Origin: Ascarosepion bandense
Lineage: Eukaryota; Mollusca; Cephalopoda; Sepiida; Sepiidae
Length of the DNA stretch: 64,000 bases
Reading direction: 5' to 3'
NCBI GenBank assembly: GCA_037127315.1
Contig: JBBBDQ010000442.1
Span: 1,697,001-1,761,000, forward strand
In this document: positions 1 through 13,365 of the stretch, piece after piece
Position numbering within the stretch: position 1 is the stretch's first letter
Layout: each line of letters opens with the position of its first letter
Position numbers and translations under genes: made by a program
Notes under the pieces: model-generated
Told to the model about the DNA's origin: nothing
What the model saw: the letters and a program-made list of their open reading frames with translations, nothing else
Databases searched by the model: none

Positions 1-3000
1 GAAAAGATGGTAGTCGACGTTGCATTTAAAATTTTGGAGATTGTAGCTATTGGGATGTTGCAGAAAAGATAAGAGATAGATAGAAATCAAAAAGTTAAAT
101 GATGGCAGTCGACGTTGCATTTAAACTTTTGGTGATTGTAGCTATTGGGATGTTGAAGAAAAGATAAGAGATAGATAGAAATCCAAAAGAGAAAAGATGG
201 CAGTCGACGTTGCATTTAAATTTTGGAGATTGTAGCTATTGGGATGTTGAAGAAAAGATAAGAGATAGATAGAAATCAAAAAGAGAAAAGATGGCAGTTG
301 ACGTTGCATTAAAACCTTCGGAGATTGTAGCTATTGGGATGTTGCAGAAAAGATAAGAGATAGATAAAAATCAAAAAGAGAAAAGATGGCAGTTGACGTT
401 GCATTTAAACTTTTGGAGATTGTAGCTATTGGGATGTTGCAGAAAAGATAAGAGATAGATAGAAATCAGAAAGAGAAAAGATGGCAGTCGACGTTGCATT
501 TAAACTTTTGGAGATTGTAGCCATTGGGATGTTGCAGAAAAGATAAGAGATAGATAGAAATCAAAAATATCATAGATGGCAGTCGACGTTGCATTTAAAC
601 TTTTGGTGATTGTAGCTATTGGGATGTTGAAGAAAAGATAAGAGATAGATAGAAATCAAAAAGAGAAAAGATGGCAGTCGACGTTGCATTTAAACTTTTG
701 TAGATTGTAGCTATTGGGATGCTGCAGAAAAGATAAGAGATAGATAGAAATCAAAAAGAGAAAAGATGGCAGTCGACGTTGCATTTAAACTTTTGGAGAT
801 TGTAGCTATTGGGATGTTGAAGAAAAAATAAGAGATAAATAGAAATCAAAAAGAGAAAAGATGGCAATCGACGTTGCATTTAAACTTTTGGAGATTGTAG
901 CTATTGGGATGTTGTAGAAAAGATAAGAGATAGATAGAAATCAAAAAGAGAAAAGATGGCAGTCGACGTTGCATTTAAAATTTTGGAGATTGTAGCTATT
1001 CGGATGTTGCAGAAAAAATAAGAGATAAATAGAAATCAAAAAGAGAAAAGATGGCAATCGACGTTGCATTTAAACTTTTGGAGATTGTAGCTATTGGGAT
1101 GTTGCAGAAAAAATAGGAGATAAATAGAAATCAAAAAGATAAAAGATGGCAGTCGACGTTGCATTTAAACTTTTGGTGATTGTAGCTATTGGGATGTTGA
1201 AGAAAAGATAAGAGATAGATAGAAATCAAAAAGAGAAAACATGGCAGTCGACGTTGCATTTAAACTTTTGGAGATTGTAGCTATTGGGATGTTGAAGAAA
1301 AGATAAAAGATAGATAGAAATCAAAAAGATAAAAGATGGCAGTTGACGTTGCATTTAAACTTTTGGAGGTTGTAGCTATTGGGGTGTTGCAGAAAAGATA
1401 AGAGATAGATAGAAATCAAAGAGATAAAAGATGGCAGTCGACGTTGCATTTAAACTTTTGGAGGTTGTAGCTATTGGGGTGTTGCTGAAAAGATAAGAGA
1501 TAGATAGAAATCAAAAAGAGAAAAGATGGCAGTTGACGTTGCATTTAAACTTTTGGAGATTGTAGCTATTGGGATGTTGCAGAAAAGATAAGAGATAGAT
1601 AGAAATCAAAAAGAGAAAAGATGGCAGTTGACGTTGCATTTAAACTTTTGGAGATTGTAGCTATTGGGATGTTGCAGAAAAGATCAGAGATAGATAGAAA
1701 TCAAAAAGAGAAAAGATGGCAGTCGACGTTGCATTTAAACTTTTGGAGATTGTAGCCATTGGGATGTTGCAGAAAACATAAGAGATAGATAGAAATCAAA
1801 AAGTTAAATGATGGCAGTCGACGTTGCATTTAAACTTTTGGTGATTGTAGCTATTGTGATGTTGAAGAAAAGATAAGAGATAGATAGAAATCCAAAAGAG
1901 AAAAGATGGCAGTCGACGTTGCATTTAAATTTTGGAGATTGTAGCTATTGGGATGTTGAAGAAAAGATAAGAGATAGATAGAAATCAAAAAGAGAAAAGA
2001 TGGCAGTTGACGTTGCATTAAAACTTTCGGAGATTGTAGCTATTGGGATGTTGCAGAAAAGATAAGAGATAGATAAAAATCAAAAAGAGAAAAGATGGCA
2101 GTTGACGTTGCATTTAAACTTTTGGAGATTGTAGCTATTGGGATGTTGCAGAAAAGATAAGAGATAGATAGAAATCAAAAAGATAAAAGATGGCAGTCGA
2201 CGTTGCATTTAAAATTTTGGAGATTGTAGCCATTGGGATGTTGCAGAAAAGATAAGAGATAGATAGAAATCAAAAAGTTAAATGATGGCAGTCGACGTTG
2301 CATTTAAACTTTTGGTGATTGTAGCTATTGGGATGTTGAAGAAAAGATAAGAGATAGATAGAAATCAAAAAGAGAAAAGATGGCAGTCGACGTTGCATTT
2401 AAACTTTTGTAGATTGTAGCTATTGGGATGCTGCAGAAAAGATAAGAGATAGATAGAAATCAAAAAGAGAAAAGATGGCAGTCGACGTTGCATTTAAACT
2501 TTTGGAGATTGTAGCTATTGGGATGTTGAAGAAAAAATAAGAGATAAATAGAAATCAAAAAGAGAAAAGATGGCAATCGATGTTGCATTTAAACTTTTGG
2601 AGATTGTAGCTATTGGGATGTTGCAGAAAAAATAAGAGATAAATAGAAATCAAAAAGAGAAAAGATGGCAGTCGACGTTGCATTTAAACTTTTGGAGATT
2701 GTAGCTATTGGGATGTTGCAGAAAAAATAGGAGATAAATAGAAATCAAAAAGATAAAAGATGGCAGTCGACGTTGCATTTAAACTTTTGGAGATTGTAGC
2801 TATTGGGATGTTGTAGAAAAGATAAGAAATAGATAGAAATCAAAAAGAGAAAAGATGGCAGTTGACGTTGCATTTAAACTTTTGGAGATTGTAGCTATTG
2901 GGGTGTTGCAGAAAAGATAAGAGATAGATAGAAATCAAAAAGAGAAAAGATGGCAGTTGACGGTGCATTTAAACTTTTGGAGATTGTAGCTATTGGGGTG

Positions 3001-6000
3001 TTGCAGAAAAGATAAGAGATAGATAGAAATCAAAAAGATAAAAGATGGCAGTCGACGTTGCATTTAAATTTTGGAGATTGTAGCTATTGGGGTGTTGCAG
3101 AAAAGATAAGAGATAGATAGAAATCAAAAAGAGAAAAGATGGCAGTCGACGTTGCATTTAAACTTTTGGAGATTGTAGCTATTGGGATGTTGAAGAAAAA
3201 ATAAGAGATAAATAGAAATCAAAAAGAGAAAAGATGGCAATCGACGTTGCATTTAAAATTTGGAGATTGTAGCTATTGGGATGTTGTAGAAAAGATAAGA
3301 GATAGATAGAAATCAAAAAGAGAAAAGATGGCAGTCGACGTTGCATTTAAACTTTTGGAGATTGTAGCTATTCGGATGTTGCAGAAAAAATAAGAGATAA
3401 ATAGAAATCAAAAAGAGAAAAGATGGCAATCGACGTTGCATTTAAACTTTTGGAGATTGTAGCTATTGGGATGTTGCAGAAAAAATAGGAGATAAATAGA
3501 AATCAAAAAGATAAAAGATGGCAGTCGACGTTGCATTTAAACTTTTGGAGATTGTAGCTATTGGGATGTTGTAAAAAAGATAAGAGATAGATAGAAATCA
3601 AAAAGAGAAAAGATGGCAGTCGACGTTGCATTTAAACTTTTGTAGATTGTAGCTATTGGGATGCTGCAGAAAAGATAAGAGATAGATAGAAATCAAAAAG
3701 AGAAAAGATGACAGTCGACGTTGCATTTAAACTTTTGGAGATTGTAGCCATTGGGATGTTGCAGAAAACATAAGAGATAGATAGAAATCAAAAAGATAAA
3801 AGATGGCAGTCGACGTTGCATTTAAACTTTTGGAGATTGTAGCTATTGGGATGTTGTAGAAAAGATAAGAGATAGATAGAAATCAAAAAGAGAAAAGATG
3901 GCAGTCGATGTTGCATTTAAACTTTTGGAGATTGTAGCTATTGGGATGTTGCAGAAAAAATAAGAGATAAATAGAAATCAAAAAGAGAAAAGATGGCAGT
4001 CGACGTTGCATTTAAACTTTTGGAGATTGTAGCTATTGGGATGTTGCAGAAAAAATAGGAGTTAAATAGAAATCAAAAAGATAAAAGATGGCAGTCGACG
4101 TTGCATTTAAACTTTTGGAGATTGTAGCTATTGGGATGTTGTAGAAAAGATAAGAAATAGATAGAAATCAAAAAGAGAAAAGATGGCAGTTGACGTTGCA
4201 TTTAAAATTTTGGAGATTGTAGCTATTGGGGTGTTGCAGAAAAGATAAGAGATAGATAGAAATCCAAAAGGGAAAAGATGGCAGTTGACGGTGCATTTAA
4301 ACTTTTGGAGATTGTAGCTATTGGGGTGTTGCAGAAAAGATAAGAGATAGATAGAAATCAAAAAGATAAAAGATGGCAGTCGACGTTGCATTTAAATTTT
4401 GGAGATTGTAGCTATTGGGGTGTTGCAGAAAAGATAAGAGATAGAAAGAAATCAAAAAGAGAAAAGATGGCAGTCGACGTTGCATTTAAACTTTTGGAGA
4501 TTGTAGCTATTGGGATGTTGTAGAAAAGATAAGAGATAGGTAGAAATCAAAAAGAGAAAAGATGGCAGTTGACGTTGCATTTAAACTTTTGGAGATTGTA
4601 GCTATTGGGATGTTGCAGAAAAGATAAGAGATAGATAGAAATCAAAAAGAGAAAAGATGGCAGTCGACGTTGCATTTAAACTTTTGGAGATTGTAGCTAT
4701 TGGGATGTTGCACAAAAGATAAGAGATAGATAGAAATCAAAAAGTTAAATGATGGCAGTCGACGTTGCATTTAAACTTTTGGTGATTGTAGCTATTGGGA
4801 TGTTGAAGAGAATATAAGAGATAGATAAAAATCAAAAAGAGAAAAGATGGCAGTTGACGTTGCATTTAAACTTTTGGAGATTGTAGCTATTGGGATGTTG
4901 CAGAAAAGATAAGAGATAGATAGAAATCAAAAGAGAAAAGATGGCAGTCGACGTTGCATTTAAACTTTTGGAGATTGTAGCTATTGGGATGTTGCAGAAA
5001 CGATAAGAGATAGATAGAAATCAAAAAGAGAAAAGATGGCAGTCGACGTTGCATTTAAACTTTTGGAGATTGTAGCTATTGGGATGTTGCAGAAAAGATA
5101 AGGATAAATAGAAATCAAAAAGAGAAAAGATGGCAGTCGACGTTGCATTTAAACTTTTGGAGATTGTAGCTATTGGGATGTTGAAGAAAAGATAAGTGAT
5201 AGATAGAAATCAAAAAGAGAAAAGATGGCAGTTGACCTTGCATTTAAACTTTTGGAGATTGTAGCTATTGGGGTGTTGCAGAAAAGATAAGAGATAGATA
5301 GAAATCAAAAGATAAAAGATGGCAGTCGACGTTGCATTTAAACTTTTGGAGATTGTAGCTATTGGGATGTTGCAGAAAAGATAAGAGATAGATTGAAATC
5401 AAAAAGATAAAAGATGGCAATCGACGTTGCATTTAAACTTTCGGAGATTGTAGCTATTGGGATGTTGCAGAAAAGATAATAGATAGGTAGAAATCAAAAA
5501 GAGAAAAGATGACAGTCGACGTTGCATTTAAACTTTTGGAGATTGTAGCTATTGGGATGTTGCAGAAAAGATAAGAGATAGATAGAAATCAAAAAGAGAA
5601 AAGATGGCAGTCGACGTTGCATTTAAACTTTTGGAGATTGTAGCTATTGGGATGTTGAAGAAAAGATAAGAGATAGATAGAAATCAAAAAGAGAAAAGAT
5701 GGCAGTCGACGTTGCATTTAAACTTTTGGAGATTGTAGCTATTGGGATGTTGCAGAAAAGATAAGAGATAGATAGAAATCAAAAAGAGAAAAGATGGCAG
5801 TCGACGTTGCATTTAAAATTTTGGAGATTGTAGCTATTGGGATGTTACAGAAAAGATAAGAGATAGATAGAAATCAAAAAGAGAAAAGATGGCAGTCGAC
5901 GTTGCATTTAAAATTTTGGAGATTGTAGCTGTTGGGATGTTGCAGAAAAGATAAGAGATAGACAGAAATCAAAAAGATAAAACATGGCATTCGACGTTGC

Positions 6001-6219
6001 ATTTAAAATTTTGGAGATTGTAGCTATTGGGATGTTGTAGAAAAGATAAGAGATAGATAGAAATCAAAAAGAGAAAAGATGGCAGTCGACGTTGCATTTA
6101 AACTTTTGGAGATTGTAGCTATTGGGATGTTGCAGAAAAGATAAGTGATAGATAGAAATCAAAAAGTTAAATGATGGCAGTCGACGTTGCATTTAAACTT
6201 TTGGCGATTGTAGCTATTG

Positions 6220-9200
6220 AGATGTTGCCGAAAAGATAAGAGATAGATAGAAATCGAAAAGTGAAAAGATGGCAGTTGACGTTCCATTTAAACTTTTGGA
6301 GATTGTAGCCATTGGGATGTTGCAGAAAAGATAAGAGATAGATAGAAATCAAAAAGAGAAAAGATGGCGTTCGACGTTGCATTTAAAATTTTGGAGATTG
6401 TAGCTATTGGGATGTTGCAGAAACGATAAGAGATAGATAGAAATCAAAAAGAATAAAGATGGCAGTCGACGTTGCATTTAAACTTTTGGAGATTGTAGCT
6501 ATTGGGATGTTGCAGAAAGAATAAGAGATAGATAGAAATCAAAAAGAGAAAAGATGGCAGTCGACGTTGCATTTAAAATTTTGGAGATTGTAACTATTGG
6601 GATGTTGCAGAAAAGATAAGAGATAGACAGAAATCAAAAAGATAAAACATGGCATTCGACGTTGCATTTAAAATTTTGGAGATTGTAGCTATTGGGATGT
6701 TGCAGAAAAGATAAGAGATAGATAGAAATCAAAAAGAGAAAAGATGGCAGTCGACGTTTCATTTAAACTTTTGGAGATTGTAGCTATTGGGATGTTGCAG
6801 AAAAGATAAGAGATAGATAGAAATCAAAAAGAGAAAAGATGGCAGTCGACGTTGCATTTAAACTTTTGGAGATTGTAGCTATTGGGATGTTGCAGAAAAG
6901 ATAAGAGATAGATTGAAATCAAAAAGATAAAAGATGGCAATCGACGTTGCATTTAAACTTTCGGAGATTGTAGCTATTGGGATGTTGTAGAAAAGATAAG
7001 AGATAGATAGAAATCAAAAAAGAGAAAAGATGGCAGTTGACGTTGCATTTAAACTTTTGGAGATTGTAGCTATTGGGATGTTGTAGAAAAGATAAGAGAT
7101 AGATAGAAATCAAAAAGAGAAAAGATGGCAGTTGACGTTGCATTTAAACTTTTGGAGATTGTAGCTATTGGGATGTTGAAGAAAAGATAAGTGATAGATA
7201 GAAATCAAAAAGAGAAAAGATGGCAGTTGACGTTGCATTTAAACTTTTGGAGATTGTAGCTATTGGGGTGTTGCAGAAAAGATAAGAGATAGATAGAAAT
7301 CAAAAAGAGAAAAGATGGCAGTTGACGGTGCATTTAAACTTTTGGAGATTGTAGCTATTGGGGTGTTGCAGAAAAGATAAGAGATAGATAGAAATCAAAA
7401 AGATAAAAGATGGCAGTCGACGTTGCATTTAAATTTTGGAGATTGTAGCTATTGGGGTGTTGCAGAAAAGATAAGAGATAGAAAGAAATCAAAAAGAGAA
7501 AAGATGGCAGTCGACGTTGCATTTAAACTTTTGGAGATTGTAGCTATTGGGATGTTGTAGAAAAGATAAGAGATAGATAGAAATCAAAAAGAGAAAAAAT
7601 GGCAGTTGACGTTGCATTTAAACTTTTGGAGATTGTAGCTATTGGAGTGTTGCAGAAAAGATAAGAGATAGATAGAAATCAAAAAGATAAAAGATGGCAG
7701 TCGACGTTGCATTTAAAATTTTAGAGATTGTAGCTATTGGGATGTTGCAGAAAAGATAAGTGATAGATAGAAATCAAAAAGAGAAAAGATGGCAGTCGAC
7801 GTTGCATTTAAAATTTGGAGATTGTAGCTATTGGGATGTTGTAGAAAAGATAAGAGATAGATAGAAATCAAAAAGAGAAAAGATGGCAGTTGACGTTGCA
7901 TTTAAACTTTTGGTGATTGTAGCTATTGGGATGTTGCAGAAAAGATAAGAGATAGATAGAAATCAAAAAGAGAAAAGATCGCAGTTGACGTTGCATTTAA
8001 ACTTTTGGAGATTGTAGCTATTGGGGTGTTGCAGAAAAGATAAGAGATAGATAGAAATCAAAAAGAGAAAAGATGGCAGTCGACGTTGCATTTAAACTTT
8101 TGGAGATTGTAGCTATTGGGATGTTGCAGAAAAGATAAGAGATAGATAGAAATCAAAAAGTTAAATGATGGCAGTCGACGTTGCATTTAAACTTTTGGTG
8201 ATTGTAGCTATTGGGATGTTGAAGAAAATATAAGAGATAGATAAAAATCAAAAAGAGAAAAGATGGCAGTTGACGTTGCATTTAAACTTTTGGAGATTGT
8301 AGCTATTGGGATGTTGCAGAAAAGATAAGAGATAGATAGAAATCAAAAAGAGAAAAGATGGCAGTCGACGTTGCATTTAAACTTTTGGAGATTGTAGCTA
8401 TTGGGATGTTGCAGAAAAGATAAGTGATAGATAGAAATCAAAAAGAGAAAAGATGGCAGTCGACGTTGCATTTAAACTTTTGGAGATTGTAGCTATTGGG
8501 ATGTTGCAGAAAAGATAAGGATAAATAGAAATCAAAAAGAGAAAAGATGGCAGTCGACGTTGCATCTAAACTTTTGGAGATTGTAGCTATTGGGATGTTG
8601 AAGAAAAGATAAGTGATAGATAGAAATCAAAAAGAGAAAAGATGGCAGTTGACGTTGCATTTAAACTTTTGGAGATTGTAGCTATTGGGATGTTGAAGAA
8701 AAGATAAGTGATAGATAGAAATCAAAAAGAGAAAAGATCGCAGTTGACGTTGCATTTAAACTTTTGGAGATTGTAGCTATTGGGGTGTTGCAGAAAAGAT
8801 AAGAGATAGATAGAAATCAAAAAGAGAAAAGATGGCAGTCGACGTTGCATTTAAACTTTTGGAGATTGTAGCTATTGGGATGTTGCAGAAAAGATAAGAG
8901 ATAGATAGAAATCAAAAAGTTAAATGATGGCAGTCGACGTTGCATTTAAACTTTTGGTGATTGTAGCTATTGGGATGTTGAAGAAAATATAAGAGATAGA
9001 TAAAAATCAAAAAGAGAAAAGATGGCAGTTGACGTTGCATTTAAACTTTTGGAGATTGTAGCTATTGGGATGTTGCAGAAAAGATAAGAGATAGATAGAA
9101 ATCAAAAAGAGAAAAGATGGCAGTCGACGTTGCATTTAAACTTTTGGAGATTGTAGCTATTGGGATGTTGCAGAAAAGATAAGAGATAGATAGAAATCAA

Positions 9201-12200
9201 AAAGAGAAAAGATGGCAGTCGACGTTGCATTTAAACTTTTGGAGATTGTAGCTATTGGGATGTTGCAGAAAAGATAAGGATAAATAGAAATCAAAAAGAG
9301 AAAAGATGGCAGTCGACGTTGCATCTAAACTTTTGGAGATTGTAGCTATTGGGATGTTGAAGAAAAGATAAGTGATAGATAGAAATCAAAAAGAGAAAAG
9401 ATGGCAGTTGACGTTGCATTTAAACTTTTGGAGACTGTAGCTATTGGGATGTTGCAGAAAAGATAAGAGATAGATTGAAATCAAAAAGATAAAAGATGGC
9501 AATCGACGTTGCATTTAAACTTTCGGAGATTGTAGCTATTGGGATGTTGCAGAAAAGATAATAGATAGGTAGAAATCAAAAAGAGAAAAGATGACAGTCG
9601 ACGTTGCATTTAAACTTTTGGAGATTGTAGCTATTGGGATGTTGCAGAAAGATAAGAGATAGATAGAAATCAAAAAGAGAAAAGATGGCAGTCGACGTTG
9701 CATTTAAACTTTTGGAGATTGTAGCTATTGGGATGTTGCAGAAAAGATAAGAGATAGATAGAAATCAAAAAGAGAAAAGATGGCAGTCGACGTTGCATTT
9801 AAACTTTTGGAGATTGTAGCTATTGGGATGTTGCAGAAAAGATAAGAGATAGATAGAAATCGAAAAGTGAAAAGATGGCAGTTGACGTTCCATTTAAACT
9901 TTTGGAGATTGTAGCCATTGGGATGTTGCAGAAAAGATAAGAGATAGATAGAAATCAAAAAGAGAAAAGATGGCGTTCGACGTTGCATTTAAAATTTTGG
10001 AGATTGTAGCTATTGGGATGTTGCAGAAACGATAAGAGATAGATAGAAATCAAAAAGAATAAAGATGGCAGTCGACGTTGCATTTAAACTTTTGGAGATT
10101 GTAGCTATTGGGATGTTGCAGAAAGAATAAGAGATAGATAGAAATCAAAAAGAGAAAAGATGGCAGTCGACGTTGCATTTAAAATTTTGGAGATTGTAAC
10201 TATTGGGATGTTGCAGAAAAGATAAGAGATAGACAGAAATCAAAAAGATAAAACATGGCATTCGACGTTGCATTTAAAATTTTGGAGATTGTAGCTATTG
10301 GGATGTTGCAGAAAAGATAAGAGATAGATAGAAATCAAAAAGAGAAAAGATGGCAGTCGACGTTTCATTTAAACTTTTGGAGATTGTAGCTATTGGGATG
10401 TTGCAGAAAAGATAAGAGATAGATAGAAATCAAAAAGAGAAAAGATGGCAGTCGACGTTGCATTTAAACTTTTGGAGATTGTAGCTATTGGGATGTTGCA
10501 GAAAAGATAAGAGATAGATTGAAATCAAAAAGATAAAAGATGGCAATCGACGTTGCATTTAAACTTTCGGAGATTGTAGCTATTGGGATGTTGTAGAAAA
10601 GATAAGAGATAGATAGAAATCAAAAAGAGAAAAGATGGCAGTTGACGTTGCATTTAAACTTTTGGAGATTGTAGCTATTGGGATGTTGTAGAAAAGATAA
10701 GAGATAGATAGAAATCAAAAAGAGAAAAGATGGCAGTTGACGTTGCATTTAAACTTTTGGAGATTGTAGCTATTGGGATGTTGAAGAAAAGATAAGTGAT
10801 AGATAGAAATCAAAAAGAGAAAAGATGGCAGTTGACGTTGCATTTAAACTTTTGGAGATTGTAGCTATTGGGGTGTTGCAGAAAAGATAAGAGATAGATA
10901 GAAATCAAAAAGAGAAAAGATGGCAGTTGACGGTGCATTTAAACTTTTGGAGATTGTAGCTATTGGGGTGTTGCAGAAAAGATAAGAGATAGATAGAAAT
11001 CAAAAAGAGAAAAGATGGCAGTCGACGTTGCATTTAAATTTTGGAGATTGTAGCTATTGGGGTGTTGCAGAAAAGATAAGAGATAGAAAGAAATCAAAAA
11101 GAGAAAAGATGGCAGTCGACGTTGCATTTAAACTTTTGGAGATTGTAGCTATTGGGATGTTGTAGAAAAGATAAGAGATAGATAGAAATCAAAAAGAGAA
11201 AAAATGGCAGTTGACGTTGCATTTAAACTTTTGGAGATTGTAGCTATTGGAGTGTTGCAGAAAAGATAAGAGATAGATAGAAATCAAAAAGATAAAAGAT
11301 GGCAGTCGACGTTGCATTTAAAATTTTAGAGATTGTAGCTATTGGGATGTTGCAGAAAAGATAAGTGATAGATAGAAATCAAAAAGAGAAAAGATGGCAG
11401 TCGACGTTGCATTTAAAATTTGGAGATTGTAGCTATTGGGATGTTGTAGAAAAGATAAGAGATAGATAGAAATCAAAAAGAGAAAAGATGGCAGTTGACG
11501 TTGCATTTAAACTTTTGGTGATTGTAGCTATTGGGATGTTGCAGAAAAGATAAGAGATAGATAGAAATCAAAAAGAGAAAAGATCGCAGTTGACGTTGCA
11601 TTTAAACTTTTGGAGATTGTAGCTATTGGGGTGTTGCAGAAAAGATAAGAGATAGATAGAAATCAAAAAGAGAAAAGATGGCAGTCGACGTTGCATTTAA
11701 ACTTTTGGAGATTGTAGCTATTGGGATGTTGCAGAAAAGATAAGAGATAGATAGAAATCAAAAAGTTAAATGATGGCAGTCGACGTTGCATTTAAACTTT
11801 TGGTGATTGTAGCTATTGGGATGTTGAAGAAAATATAAGAGATAGATAAAAATCAAAAAGAGAAAAGATGGCAGTTGACGTTGCATTTAAACTTTTGGAG
11901 ATTGTAGCTATTGGGATGTTGCAGAAAAGATAAGAGATAGATAGAAATCAAAAAGAGAAAAGATGGCAGTCGACGTTGCATTTAAACTTTTGGAGATTGT
12001 AGCTATTGGGATGTTGCAGAAAAGATAAGAGATAGATAGAAATCAAAAAGAGAAAAGATGGCAGTCGACGTTGCATTTAAACTTTTGGAGATTGTAGCTA
12101 TTGGGATGTTGCAGAAAAGATAAGGATAAATAGAAATCAAAAAGAGAAAAGATGGCAGTCGACGTTGCATCTAAACTTTTGGAGATTGTAGCTATTGGGA

Positions 12201-13365
12201 TGTTGAAGAAAAGATAAGTGATAGATAGAAATCAAAAAGAGAAAAGATGGCAGTTGACGTTGCATTTAAACTTTTGGAGATTGTAGCTATTGGGATGTTG
12301 AAGAAAAGATAAGTGATAGATAGAAATCAAAAAGAGAAAAGATCGCAGTTGACGTTGCATTTAAACTTTTGGAGATTGTAGCTATTGGGGTGTTGCAGAA
12401 AAGATAAGAGATAGATAGAAATCAAAAAGAGAAAAGATGGCAGTCGACGTTGCATTTAAACTTTTGGAGATTGTAGCTATTGGGATGTTGCAGAAAAGAT
12501 AAGAGATAGATAGAAATCAAAAAGTTAAATGATGGCAGTCGACGTTGCATTTAAACTTTTGGTGATTGTAGCTATTGGGATGTTGAAGAAAATATAAGAG
12601 ATAGATAAAAATCAAAAAGAGAAAAGATGGCAGTTGACGTTGCATTTAAACTTTTGGAGATTGTAGCTATTGGGATGTTGCAGAAAAGATAAGAGATAGA
12701 TAGAAATCAAAAAGAGAAAAGATGGCAGTCGACGTTGCATTTAAACTTTTGGAGATTGTAGCTATTGGGATGTTGCAGAAAAGATAAGAGATAGATAGAA
12801 ATCAAAAAGAGAAAAGATGGCAGTCGACGTTGCATTTAAACTTTTGGAGATTGTAGCTATTGGGATGTTGCAGAAAAGATAAGGATAAATAGAAATCAAA
12901 AAGAGAAAAGATGGCAGTCGACGTTGCATCTAAACTTTTGGAGATTGTAGCTATTGGGATGTTGAAGAAAAGATAAGTGATAGATAGAAATCAAAAAGAG
13001 AAAAGATGGCAGTTGACGTTGCATTTAAACTTTTGGAGACTGTAGCTATTGGGATGTTGCAGAAAAGATAAGAGATAGATTGAAATCAAAAAGATAAAAG
13101 ATGGCAATCGACGTTGCATTTAAACTTTCGGAGATTGTAGCTATTGGGATGTTGCAGAAAAGATAATAGATAGGTAGAAATCAAAAAGAGAAAAGATGAC
13201 AGTCGACGTTGCATTTAAACTTTTGGAGATTGTAGCTATTGGGATGTTGCAGAAAGATAAGAGATAGATAGAAATCAAAAAGAGAAAAGATGGCAGTCGA
13301 CGTTGCATTTAAACTTTTGGAGATTGTAGCTATTGGGATGTTGCAGAAAAGATAAGAGATAGATA
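6220..13365. repeat. 3.6-kb higher-order duplication inside the satellite
   Basis: About 6,220-9,760 recurs at 9,826-13,365 with a constant offset of 3,605-3,606 bp. Rare marker variants keep the same order in both copies: GAATAAAG (6,451/10,057), ATTGGAGTGT (7,641/11,246), GCATCTAAAC (8,562/12,167 and 9,321/12,926), GAGACTGTAG (9,431/13,036) and GTTGCAGAAAGAT (9,641/13,246). This is a roughly 38-monomer block duplicated almost in tandem and nearly identical between copies, so the event is recent relative to monomer divergence. Confidence 0.85.
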
